A stretch of DNA of 64,000 bases, from NCBI GenBank assembly GCA_005503085.1, contig SCOI01000010.1:1-64000 (forward strand), read 5' to 3'. This DNA is from Burkholderiales bacterium C2. GTDB taxonomy: Bacteria > Pseudomonadota > Gammaproteobacteria > Burkholderiales > Burkholderiaceae_C. Made by a program: the position numbers and the translations under genes. The notes beneath the pieces were generated by a model. It did no database searches, was not told the origin of the DNA, and saw nothing but the letters and a program-made list of their open reading frames with translations. Positions 55,394-63,944 of the stretch are shown in pieces; the stretch's first letter is position 1, and every line of letters begins with the position of its first letter.

Positions 55394-56679
55394 ATGACGA
55401 CCTCCGCCGCCGCCCTGCTGCTGATGAGCAGCCTCGCCGCCTTGTCCAGCACGAAGGCGCTGGCCGCCTGCCCGGCCGGCATCTATGGTGAAGCGACGCA
55501 CGAGCGCGTCGTCGTCACCGACACGCCGCAGGGCGCGACGGCGCAGCGCTATGTCTTTGTCGACGGCCGCCGGGGCGGCGTTGGCGCGGCGGACGCGCTG
55601 CTGCGCTGCACGGCCGAGGGGTTGCAGGTGCGTGGCGGCGGCGGCGGCGCCGAGGACTGGCAGACCTGGCCGCGTATCGACTACCGGCAGACGGCGCTGC
55701 GCTTCAAGAGCCAGGGCAGCGAGCTCGCCGGCATGCTGATCGAGCCGCCCGACGCCGCCACGACGCGACCGCCGCTGACCGTCCATGTGCATGGTTCGAA
55801 AAGACCGCCGCTTTAGGCTCGGCCTATCCCTATCTGCTGGCCTCGCAAGGCATGTCGGTGTTCGTCTACGACAAGCGCGGCACCGGCAGCTCGGAGGGTC
55901 AGTACACGCAGAACTTCGAGCTGCTGGCCGAGGACGCGATGGCCGCTGCGGCCGAGGCGCGCCGGCTCGCGGCGGGACGGTATGGCCGCTTCGGCTATGC
56001 CGGCTTCAGCCAGGGCGGCTGGGTCGCGCCGCTGGCCGCGCGGCGCAGCGGCGCCGACTATGTGGTGGTGGGTTTCGGCCTGATGCTGTCGCCGCTGGAG
56101 GAGGATCGCGACCAGGTGATGGCCGAGCTGCGCGAAGCCGGCTATGGCCCGCCCACGCTGGCCAAGGCGCGCGAGCTGACCGAGGCCACCGGGGCGCTGG
56201 TGGCCTCGCACTTCAGCAGCGGCTATCAGCGGCTGGCGACCTTGAAGCGGCGCTATGCGAAGGAGCCCTGGCTGGCCCAGATCAAGGGCGAGTTCACCGG
56301 CGCGCTGCTGGCCAGCGACGAGGCGACGCTGCGCCGGCTTGGTCCGGCCCTGCACGACAATCTGGGCCTGATCTGGCACTACGACGCGATGCGCGAGCTG
56401 CGTGCGCTGCAGGCGCCGCTGCTGTGGATCATGGCCGGGGCCGACCGTGAGGCTCCCGGCGAGGTGACACGCGAGCGCCTGAGCCGGCTCAAGCGCGAGG
56501 GCAAGACCATCCATCTCTATCTCTTCCCCGACACCGACCACGGCATGTGGGAGTTCACGCAGGCTGCCGATGGCAGCCGCCGCTATACCCAGGTGACCGA
56601 GGGCTATTACCGCCTGATCGGCGACTGGGTGATGGGCCGCCGCTCGGCCCCCTATGGCCGTGGTCAGCAGCTGTTCTGA
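55394..56679 (+). pseudogene. Secreted alpha/beta hydrolase, frameshifted
   Basis: Two open frames together make one exported hydrolase of about 428 residues. The first (from ATG 55394; signal peptide MTTSAAALLLMSSLAALSS) reaches the oxyanion motif VHVHGS and then stops at 55814-55816. The second frame resumes with YPYLLASQGMSVFVYDKRGTGSSEG and carries the nucleophile GFSQGG and the late DHGMW histidine. Adding one base in TCGAAAAG (55796-55803) would give an uninterrupted GSEKTAALGSAYP. The break is next to a run of four A, so it is either a true disruption or a one-base sequencing error. A 126-base gap precedes it, holding a GCCCCG/CGGGGC stem without a T run. Confidence 0.8.
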
Positions 56680-56683
56680 GCCG

Positions 56684-57214
56684 ATGCGAACCCTCGAAAC
56701 CGAACTGCTGCGCCTGGAGCCGCAAGTCCGGGCCCATGCGCCCGAGATGTTTGCGCTGCTCTGCGACCCGGCCATCTACGCGCATGAGAATGCGCCGCCA
56801 AGCTCGCTGGCCTGGCTGAGCGAGCGCTTTGCCTGGCTGGAGAGTCGGCAGTCGGCGGACGGCCAGCAGCTGTGGCTCAACTGGGTGATACGGCTGCGGC
56901 CCAGCGAGGAGCTGGCCGGCTATGTGCAAGCCACCGTCTACCCCGATGGCCGCGCCGCCATCGCCTATGAAATGGCCAGCCGCTTCTGGGGCCGTGGCCT
57001 GGCCCATGCGGCGGTCAGCCTGATGCTCGAGGAACTGGCCGGGCATTACCGGGTGCGACTGCTGACGGCCGTGCTGAAGAAACCCAATGTCCGCTCGCTG
57101 CGCCTGCTACAGCGCCTGGGCTTCGAGCCCGCCGATGCGGACCTGGGCGCGCTGTGCGGTGTAGAGCCGGACGAATGGGCCATGTGCCGCCCAGTGCCCG
57201 GCGCTTCGCGCTGA
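56684..57214 (+). CDS. GNAT family acetyltransferase (RimJ-like)
   Basis: Acetyltransferase of 176 residues. It follows the RimJ/RimL pattern: RTLETELLRLEP start, ALLCDPAIYAHENAPP, then the acetyl-CoA-binding strand and loop YEMASRFWGRGLAHAAVSLML, and KPNVRSLRLLQRLGFEP. The target, a protein N-terminus or a small amine, cannot be told. It lies 4 bases after the hydrolase stop, which suggests it is read from the same transcript. Confidence 0.85.
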   Translation: MRTLETELLRLEPQVRAHAPEMFALLCDPAIYAHENAPPSSLAWLSERFAWLESRQSADGQQLWLNWVIRLRPSEELAGYVQATVYPDGRAAIAYEMASRFWGRGLAHAAVSLMLEELAGHYRVRLLTAVLKKPNVRSLRLLQRLGFEPADADLGALCGVEPDEWAMCRPVPGASR

Positions 57215-57276
57215 GGCCGGGCTGCTGACAAATTCAGGCGGGGCCGGGGCGAGAATGCGCCGGCAACCGCAGGACG

Positions 57277-58221
57277 ATGATGATCCAGACCTTTGACGAC
57301 CATGCCACCCGCCGCGCCCTGGCCTTTGCGCCGCTGATCGCCGCGCTGGAGCGCCTCTTCATCAGCGGCTGCGAGGTGCCCCCGCGCCATGTGCACAGCA
57401 TCGCCGGTGAGCAGGGTCAGGGCTTGCTGACCACGCTGATCATGCCGGCCTGGCTGCCGGGCCGCTACCTGGGCATCAAGACCGTCAATATCGCGCCGGG
57501 CAACACGGCGCTGGGCCTGCCCGGCCTGTTCTCCAGCTATCTGCTGTATGACGCCAGCACCGGCCGGCCGCTGGCCAGCATGGCCGGCGACGAGATCACC
57601 TCGCGCCGCACCGCCGCCGCCTCGGCGCTGGCGGCGTCGCGGCTGGCTCGGCCGGATGCGCGCAGCCTGCTGGTGGTCGGCGCCGGCCGGGTGGCCGCCC
57701 TGCTGCCCGAGGCCTATCGCGCCGTGCTGCCCAGCATCGAGCGGGTGCGGGTCTGGACGCGCCGGCCCGAGGCGGCGGCAGCCTTGGCCGGGCAGCTCGG
57801 CGCGGGCATCGACATTGAAGCGGTGCCGGACCTGGCCCGCGCGGTGGCCGAGGCCGACATCGTCAGCTGCGCCACCCTCGCCACCGAGCCGCTGATACGC
57901 GGCGAATGGCTGCGCCCCGGCAGCCATCTGGACCTGATCGGCAGCTTCACCCCGGCCATGCGCGAGGCCGACGACGCCTGCTTCGCCGGCGCCTCGCTGT
58001 GGGTGGACACCGACGAGGCGCTGCGCAAGAGCGGCGATCTGCTGCAGCCGCTGGCCAGCGGCGTCATCGGCGCCGCCGATGTGCGCGGCGACCTGGCCGC
58101 GCTGTGCCGGCTGCGCAGCGGCCGGACCAGCGCCAGCGAGCGCACGGTGTTCAAGTCCGTCGGCAGCGCGCTGGAAGACCTGGCCGCCGCGATGCTGGTG
58201 TACGAACAAGAAGCGCCATGA
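57277..58221 (+). CDS. Ornithine cyclodeaminase / mu-crystallin family protein
   Basis: NAD(P)-binding enzyme of 314 residues. It shows PRHVHS near the substrate arginine, the active-site lysine in LGIKTVN, a Rossmann motif VVGAGRVAALLPEAY, and GDEITSRRTAAASALAA and LDLIGSFTPAMREAD. The family includes ornithine cyclodeaminase, ketimine (pyrroline-/piperideine-2-carboxylate) reductases and SbnB-like opine enzymes; the exact reaction is open. AGGA lies just before two adjacent ATGs (57277 and 57280). Its stop overlaps the MFS gene in ATGA, forming a two-gene unit. Confidence 0.88.
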   Translation: MMIQTFDDHATRRALAFAPLIAALERLFISGCEVPPRHVHSIAGEQGQGLLTTLIMPAWLPGRYLGIKTVNIAPGNTALGLPGLFSSYLLYDASTGRPLASMAGDEITSRRTAAASALAASRLARPDARSLLVVGAGRVAALLPEAYRAVLPSIERVRVWTRRPEAAAALAGQLGAGIDIEAVPDLARAVAEADIVSCATLATEPLIRGEWLRPGSHLDLIGSFTPAMREADDACFAGASLWVDTDEALRKSGDLLQPLASGVIGAADVRGDLAALCRLRSGRTSASERTVFKSVGSALEDLAAAMLVYEQEAP

Positions 58222-59738
58222 ACCCCATCGATACCGCTCCCCCCAAAGCCGGCCGCCGCGAATGGACCGGCCTGGCCGTGATCGCCCTGCCCTGCCTGGT
58301 CTACTCGATGGACCTGACGGTGCTCAATCTGGCCCTGCCCTCGCTGAGCACCGAGCTGAAACCCTCGGCCTCCGAGCTGCTGTGGATCGTCGACATCTAC
58401 GGCTTCATGGTGGCGGGCTTTCTGATCACCATGGGCACCTTGGGCGACCGCATCGGCCGGCGCAAGCTGCTCCTGATCGGCGCGGCCGCCTTCGGCCTGG
58501 CCTCCATCATCGCGGCCTTCTCGAACAGCACCGCGATGCTGATCGCGATGCGGGCCCTGCTGGGCGTGGCCGGCGCGACCTTGGCGCCATCGACGATGTC
58601 GCTGATACGCAATATGTTCCACGACCCGCACGAGCGCCAGTTCGCGATCGGCATCTGGATCGCCAGCTTCTCGGTCGGCGCGGCCATCGGTCCGCTGGTC
58701 GGGGGCGTGCTGCTGCAGTTCTTCTGGTGGGGCTCGGTGTTTCTGGTCGCGGTGCCGGTCATGCTCTTGCTGCTGCTGCTGGGCCCCAGCCTGCTCCCCG
58801 AGTACCGCGATCCGGACGCCGGGCCGCTGGACCTGCTCAGTGCGGCGCAGTCGCTGCTGGCCGCGCTGAGCCTGGTGCTGGCGCTGAAGTGGACGGCCGA
58901 GCATGGCCCCAGCTGGCCGGCGGCCGCGCTGCTGCTGGGCGGGCTGGCCATTGCCTGGGCCTTTGTGCGGCGCCAGCGCCGGCTCAGCTATCCGCTGCTG
59001 GACCTGAAGCTGTTCGCGCTGCCGCGCTTCTCGGCCGCGATCACGGCTTACGGCCTCTCCTGCCTGGCGATGATGGGCGTCTATATCTTCATCACCCAGT
59101 ATCTGCAGCTGGTGCTGGGCCTGGCGCCGCTGCAGGCCGGCCTGGCCACGCTGCCCTGGGCCTTGTCCTTCGTCGCCGGCTCGTTGCTGGCGCCGCGGCT
59201 GGCCCGGCACTGGCCGCCGGTGGCCGTGGTGGTGTGGGGTTTGGTGGTCGCGGCGCTGGGCTTCGGCATGGTCGGCCTGGCCAGCGGCGGCCTGCTCTGG
59301 CTGGTGCCGGGCACCATCGTGATGAGCCTGGGGCTGGCGCCGGTGTTCACGATAGGCAATGAAATGATCATCAGCTCGGCACCGCCGGAGCGGGCCGGCG
59401 CGGCCTCGGCGATCTCGGAGACCGTCTCGGAGTTCAGTGCCGCACTCGGCGTGGCGGTGTTCGGCAGCCTGGGCGGCCTCTACTACCGGGCCCAGCTCGC
59501 GGGCGCGCTGCCGGCCGGCTTGTCGGCCCGCGAGGGCGAGGCCAGCCTGGCCACCCTGGGCGGCGCCATCGCGGCGGCCGAGGCCCTATCCAGCCAGCAC
59601 GCTGGCCAGGCCGGCCAGCAGCTGCTGGGCGCGGCCCGGGCCGTCTTCACCGAATCGCTGCAGCTCAGCGCTATGGCCGGCGCGCTGCTGGTGCTGGCGG
59701 CCAGCGTGCTGGCGGCACGCATCTTCAGGGGCAGATAG
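58218..59738 (+). CDS. MFS drug-efflux transporter (EmrB/QacA/SmvA type)
   Basis: Fourteen-helix proton-driven exporter of 506 residues. Signature elements: motif D1 LVYSMDLTVLNLALPSLSTEL, motif A GTLGDRIGRRKLLLIG, and motif C ASFSVGAAIGPLVGGVLL in helix 5. Closest in feel to SmvA/QacA methyl viologen and quaternary-ammonium pumps. The start overlaps the cyclodeaminase-family gene by 4 bases, so it may export that enzyme's product or simply share its promoter. Confidence 0.9.
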   Translation: MNPIDTAPPKAGRREWTGLAVIALPCLVYSMDLTVLNLALPSLSTELKPSASELLWIVDIYGFMVAGFLITMGTLGDRIGRRKLLLIGAAAFGLASIIAAFSNSTAMLIAMRALLGVAGATLAPSTMSLIRNMFHDPHERQFAIGIWIASFSVGAAIGPLVGGVLLQFFWWGSVFLVAVPVMLLLLLLGPSLLPEYRDPDAGPLDLLSAAQSLLAALSLVLALKWTAEHGPSWPAAALLLGGLAIAWAFVRRQRRLSYPLLDLKLFALPRFSAAITAYGLSCLAMMGVYIFITQYLQLVLGLAPLQAGLATLPWALSFVAGSLLAPRLARHWPPVAVVVWGLVVAALGFGMVGLASGGLLWLVPGTIVMSLGLAPVFTIGNEMIISSAPPERAGAASAISETVSEFSAALGVAVFGSLGGLYYRAQLAGALPAGLSAREGEASLATLGGAIAAAEALSSQHAGQAGQQLLGAARAVFTESLQLSAMAGALLVLAASVLAARIFRGR

Positions 59739-59741
59739 CCC

Positions 59742-60104
59742 TCAGCCGCCGGCCTTCTTGACCTTGTGGCCGGCCTGCGTGAGCCGGGCCATCACGGTCT
59801 CCAGATGGTCGCCCTGGATCTCGATGACGCCGTCCTTGACCGTGCCGCCGGAGCCGCAGCTGGCCTTGAGCTGCTTGGCCAGCGCCGTCAGCGCGGCCTC
59901 GTCCAGCGCCAGGCCCTTGATCAGGGTCACGCCCTTGCCCTTGCGGCCCTTGGTCTCGCGCGAGACGCGCACGATGCCGTCACCGGCGGGGATGGGCTTG
60001 GTCTTGCTGCAGCGGCAGTCGGCGGCGGCCTGCCGGCAGCTGGGGCAGGTGCGGCCGCTGTCGGTGGAATAGACCAGGCGGCTGTTGCTCGAAGAGGTGC
60101 TCAT
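59742..60104 (-). CDS. yciH: SUI1/YciH family translation factor
   Basis: Small protein (120 residues) related to eukaryotic eIF1; E. coli YciH is thought to sharpen start-site choice and to act under stress. The SUI1 domain is seen in RVSRETKGRKGKGVTLIKGLAL, KQLKASCGSGGTVKDGVIEIQGDH and a C-terminal LTQAGHKVKKAGG. A cysteine-containing N-terminus (CPSCRQAAADCRC) could bind zinc. The ATG at 60102-60104 overlaps the mscS stop (ATGA). The end faces the MFS gene with 3 bases between stops. Confidence 0.92.
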   Translation of the reverse strand: MSTSSSNSRLVYSTDSGRTCPSCRQAAADCRCSKTKPIPAGDGIVRVSRETKGRKGKGVTLIKGLALDEAALTALAKQLKASCGSGGTVKDGVIEIQGDHLETVMARLTQAGHKVKKAGG

Positions 60105-62503
60105 GGCTCTTGCTTGGGAGGCAGTTCGGAAGGCGGGGGTTCGGGTGGCGGGGCCTCGCGCAGCACCAGGCCCGGCGCCTGCCACAGCGGCACATCGGCC
60201 TCGCGCAGGTCTTGCAGCACCCGGAACAGCAGGGCGCTGCGCACGCCATAGCTCTGGCGCGGCGAGGCGACGAAGCCGGTGGCGTTGAACACCAGCTGGC
60301 CCTTGTCGATGCCGTCGAGCTGGACATTGGGTGCCGGCGTGTCCATCACATCGTCGTGTTCTTCGAAGGCGCGGCGCAGGATCTCGCTGACCTTGGCGGT
60401 GTCGCAGTCCAGCGGCATCGGCAGCTTGATCTGCACCAGGCCCACCGGGTTCTGATGCGTCACATTGCGCACGATCTTGGTGATGAACTCGGAGTTGGGC
60501 ACGATCACGGTCGAACGGTCGCCCATCTGGATCTCGGTGGCGCGCACATTGATGCGGCGGATGTCGCCCTCGAAGCCGGGCCCAGGCCCGCCCAGCACGA
60601 CCCAGTCGCCAACCTTGACCGGCCGCTCGGCCAGGAGGATCAACCCGGACACGAAGTTCGACACCACCGCCTGCAGGCCGAAGCCTATGCCCACCGACAG
60701 CGCGCTGGCGATCCAGGCCACCTTCTCCAGTTCCAGGCCGATGGCCGACAGCCCCAGGCCGATCGCCACCACGGTGCCCAGAAAGCTCAGCAAGGTGGTG
60801 ACCGAGCTGCGCATGCCGGCATCCAGCGAGGTGGTCGGCAGGAAGCGCTCGCTGAGCCAGGACTTCAGCGCCCGCAGCGCCAGCAAGGCCAGCAGGAAGA
60901 CCAGCAGCGACTGCAGCAACGCGGTGGGCTTGAGCTGCAGCTCCCCGACGGCGATGCCCTCGCGCAGCTGGTCGGTGCGTTGCAGGAGATCGGCCGGGCT
61001 CTCGCCGAACGGCGCCAGTATCAGCACCAGCACCAGCAGCCAGATCGTCAACCGCAGCGCGCCGGAGCCCAGCACGACGGCCTGGTTGCGCAGCGCGCGG
61101 CCGGGCCGTGGACGGGTCTCGCCCAAGGACTCGTCATCGTCAATCAGCCAGGTGGTGGCGGCATCGTCGATCAGCAGGTTCAGCAGATAGGCACTCAGCG
61201 CCAGTACCGCAATCCAGGTGATCTGGCGCACGACGAAGCTGCCCAGCGCGACATAGCCCACCACGATGCCCAGCAAGGCCAGCACCAGAATGCCCCAGAC
61301 AGCCACCAGGCTCAGCGTCAGCCAGGTCGGGCGCGCGTCATCGGTCGCCTGCTCGGCGTCGGCTTCGGCCATCGCGCGACGGCGCAGCTGCTCGCCGCGA
61401 TGCACGGTGCGCACCAGCACCGCACCCAGGGCCAGCGCATACGCGCCATTGACCGCCACCTCGATGGCCAAGCTCAGCGACAGGCCGCCGGTCAGGCGCT
61501 GCATGAACCAGCCGACGAAGGTGACCGCGCCGATCAGGGTCGGGTACCAGCGCAGGCCCAAGGCCACCGAGTCGGGCAGCGGCAACAGGCGCCAGGAGGG
61601 CCGGCGCGGCGTCAGCAGCGCATGGCCCAGGCCGGCGATATAGGCGGCAAAACATACCGCGCCGACACTGCTGGCCAAGAGCGGGCGCAGCGGGTCGCCG
61701 TCGGCCAGGTTCTCGCTCAGCCCCAGGGCCAGCGCATAGGCGGCAACACCTGGCACCAGCATGGCCAGCAGGGTCTGCAGCACCGCGTAAAGCGAGCGCC
61801 GCACGCGGCCCGGCGGCGTGCGCTGCGAGGCCAGTTCGGTCAGCCAGCGACCCAGCCAGACGCGCAGCGCCAGCGCTGCCAGCAGCATGCCCGCCAGAGC
61901 CAGCCAGCGCGCCCCCGAGCTGCCCGCGATTGCGTCGCTCAGGCGCTGCTTGAACTGCTGCAGCCGCGCGGTGTCGCGCGTCAGCCCGCTGCGCAAATCG
62001 TTCCAGAAACTCGGCGCCAGGACCGAGTCGGTGCGTTCGAACAGCTCGGCCCGAAAGCGCGCCCGGCGCTGCCCGCCCACCTCGTCGGACAACTGCTCGC
62101 TCTCCAGCGCCAGCAGCCGCGCCAGCTTCATCCGGGTGTCCAGCAGCTCGCTGCTTTTCTTCAACGCACGGCGCTGCTCGGCCACATCGCCGGCCTCGCT
62201 GCCCTCGGCCGGCACCGGGCCGAGCTCGGCCAGACGCGCCTGCGCGCTGTCGAACTGCGGCGCCTGCTCCAGGGCAATCGCCTCGGCGCGCTGCTGCAGC
62301 GTCAGCAGCTGACGACGAAAGTCGGCCAGCTCGGCATCGCCCAGCGGCTTGCCTTCACGGACATCGCCACCCAGTCGCTTGCGGATCTGCTCCAGCTGGG
62401 TGCGCGCGCTGTCCAGGGTGGTGTCGACCGTGTCCTGGGCCCAGGCGGCGGCCGCGATCAGCAGCAGCCAGGCCAGCAGCAGTTTGTGCAGGGCGACTCT
62501 CAT
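60101..62503 (-). CDS. Mechanosensitive channel, MscS family with DUF3772 (large type)
   Basis: Membrane channel of 800 residues. A signal peptide (LLLAWLLLIAAAAWAQ) and a periplasmic coiled-coil/DUF3772 region (about 25-195) are followed by about ten hydrophobic segments and the C-terminal MscS core. That core has a pore helix rich in Gly/Ala (LSVGIGFGLQAVVSNFVSGLILL) and the beta domain VKVGDWVVLGG, GDIRRINVRATEIQMGDRSTVIVPNSEF. It opens under membrane tension to release solutes. Much larger than MscS (286), closer to YjeP/YbiO/MscK types. It has 4-base overlaps with both neighbours. Confidence 0.9.
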   Translation of the reverse strand: MRVALHKLLLAWLLLIAAAAWAQDTVDTTLDSARTQLEQIRKRLGGDVREGKPLGDAELADFRRQLLTLQQRAEAIALEQAPQFDSAQARLAELGPVPAEGSEAGDVAEQRRALKKSSELLDTRMKLARLLALESEQLSDEVGGQRRARFRAELFERTDSVLAPSFWNDLRSGLTRDTARLQQFKQRLSDAIAGSSGARWLALAGMLLAALALRVWLGRWLTELASQRTPPGRVRRSLYAVLQTLLAMLVPGVAAYALALGLSENLADGDPLRPLLASSVGAVCFAAYIAGLGHALLTPRRPSWRLLPLPDSVALGLRWYPTLIGAVTFVGWFMQRLTGGLSLSLAIEVAVNGAYALALGAVLVRTVHRGEQLRRRAMAEADAEQATDDARPTWLTLSLVAVWGILVLALLGIVVGYVALGSFVVRQITWIAVLALSAYLLNLLIDDAATTWLIDDDESLGETRPRPGRALRNQAVVLGSGALRLTIWLLVLVLILAPFGESPADLLQRTDQLREGIAVGELQLKPTALLQSLLVFLLALLALRALKSWLSERFLPTTSLDAGMRSSVTTLLSFLGTVVAIGLGLSAIGLELEKVAWIASALSVGIGFGLQAVVSNFVSGLILLAERPVKVGDWVVLGGPGPGFEGDIRRINVRATEIQMGDRSTVIVPNSEFITKIVRNVTHQNPVGLVQIKLPMPLDCDTAKVSEILRRAFEEHDDVMDTPAPNVQLDGIDKGQLVFNATGFVASPRQSYGVRSALLFRVLQDLREADVPLWQAPGLVLREAPPPEPPPSELPPKQEP

Positions 62504-63450
62504 GCGGCCTCTTTGATCGGCGCCCAGCCGAAGAACTCTCGCTCCAGCTGCCCGGGCTCGTTGATCGTGCGCACCCGCCAGTAGGCCTGCTCGGCCTCGG
62601 GGTAGCGGCGCTTCAGATAGTTCAGCCATTGCTTGAGCCGGCCGGCTTGATGACGGGTCTCGACATGGCGGCGAACCTGACCCCAGAAGACCTCCATCAG
62701 CGGCAGCAGCTGAGCCCAGGGCAGCGGCAGCGCTGCAGCGCTGCGTATCGCCAGCGCCAGCCCCGGATCGGCCACCATGCCCCGACCCACCATCAAGTCC
62801 TCGCACCGCGACTGGGCGCGGCAGTTCTCGGCGTCGGCCGCGGTCCAGATCTCGCCATTGGCGATCACCGGCACCTGGACCGCAGCACGCACCGCCGCGA
62901 TGCGGTCCCAGTAGGCCGGCGGCTTGTAGCCATCGGCCTTGGTGCGGGCATGGATCACCAGTTCCTCGGCACCGGACTCGACCATGGCCAGCGCGCAATC
63001 CAGCGTCTTCGAGTCGTCCAGATAGCCCAGCCGCATCTTGGCCGAGACCGGCAGATGGGCCGGCACGGCGCGGCGCACCGCACCGACGATACGGGCGATC
63101 AGCTCGGGCTCGTCCAGCAGCACCGCGCCGCCGCGATGGCGGTTCACGCATTTGGCCGGGCAGCCGAAGTTCAGATCGATGCCCTCGGGGCCCAGCGCTG
63201 CCAGCTTGGCCGCGTTCTCGGCCATGCAGACCGGATCGGAGCCCAGCAGTTGCGGCCGCACCGGCACACCGGCGGCGGTCCGGCTGCCATTGAGCAGCTC
63301 GGGCACGATGCGGGTGAAGACGCGATTGGGCATCAGCATGTCGGTGATGCGGATGAACTCGGAGACGCAGCGGTCGATGCCGCCGACGCGGGTCAGCGCG
63401 TCGCGGAGCATGTGATCAAGCAAACCCTCCATGGGCGCCAGCAGAATCAT
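62500..63450 (-). CDS. dusC: tRNA-dihydrouridine synthase (Dus family, DusC-like)
   Basis: FMN enzyme of 316 residues that reduces uridine to dihydrouridine in tRNA. MILLAPMEGLLDHMLRD at the start (FMN site), FGCPAKCVNRHRGGAVLL with the catalytic Cys, KMRLGYLD and IHARTKADGYKPPAYW, then MVGRGMVADPGL. The KPPAYW and C-terminal LKQWLNYLKRRYPEAE elements fit DusC rather than DusA or DusB. It is linked by 4-base overlaps to ygjP upstream and mscS downstream. Confidence 0.9.
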   Translation of the reverse strand: MILLAPMEGLLDHMLRDALTRVGGIDRCVSEFIRITDMLMPNRVFTRIVPELLNGSRTAAGVPVRPQLLGSDPVCMAENAAKLAALGPEGIDLNFGCPAKCVNRHRGGAVLLDEPELIARIVGAVRRAVPAHLPVSAKMRLGYLDDSKTLDCALAMVESGAEELVIHARTKADGYKPPAYWDRIAAVRAAVQVPVIANGEIWTAADAENCRAQSRCEDLMVGRGMVADPGLALAIRSAAALPLPWAQLLPLMEVFWGQVRRHVETRHQAGRLKQWLNYLKRRYPEAEQAYWRVRTINEPGQLEREFFGWAPIKEAA

Positions 63451-63944
63451 TGCGGCAGCTCCTGCTGCGTCAACCACAGCCGCAGATCAAACTCCAGCTG
63501 CCCGTAGTTCGGCTCCATATGCTGGCACAGCGAATAGAAAGCCTTGTTGTGCTCCAGCTCCTTGATATGGGCCAGCTCGTGGACGACGATCATGCGCAGG
63601 AAGTCGGCCGGGGCCTCGCGGAACAAGGTAGCGATGCGGATCTCGCGGCGCGTCTTCAGCTTCGCGCCCTGCACGTTCTGCGCGCGGGTGTGGGTGCCCA
63701 GCGCGTGCTGGATGATCTTGAGCTTGGCGTCATAGCAGACCTTGTTCAGCGGCTCGGCATTGCGCATGAAGCGTTGCTTCAAGTCCTGGGTGTAGTCGAA
63801 CAAGGCCTTGTCGCTGCGCACCTCGTGCGTGTCGGCATAGCGGCGCTGCAGATACTCGCCGAGCTTGCCGGCGGCTATCATGCCCTGCACCTGGGCCTGC
63901 AGCTCGGCCGGGTAGCCGGCCAGGTACTTCAACGGCGGGTTCAC
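63447..63944 (-). CDS. ygjP: YgjP-like (DUF45) metallopeptidase
   Basis: Putative zinc protease of 165 residues from the GTG at 63942-63944; GTG is chosen because it overlaps the stop of the gene upstream (GTGA). The zinc site is HELAH (122-126) with His132 in KELEHNKAFYSLCQHMEPNYGQLE, the family hallmark. The substrate is unknown. The frame stays open to about 63998, but that part is coded in another frame by the upstream gene. Confidence 0.85.
   Translation of the reverse strand: MNPPLKYLAGYPAELQAQVQGMIAAGKLGEYLQRRYADTHEVRSDKALFDYTQDLKQRFMRNAEPLNKVCYDAKLKIIQHALGTHTRAQNVQGAKLKTRREIRIATLFREAPADFLRMIVVHELAHIKELEHNKAFYSLCQHMEPNYGQLEFDLRLWLTQQELPQ

Noticed and set aside
57229..57241. ACAAATTCAGG shared with the ompR leader (27671-27681)
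   Set aside because: An 11-base match without symmetry or a common position relative to the genes; probably chance.
62504..63151. N-terminal extension of the MscS-type channel to a total of 1016 residues
   Set aside because: The extension is Arg/Gly/Ala-rich and antisense-like within dusC; the ATG at 62503 gives a clean signal peptide and overlaps the dusC stop in ATGA.
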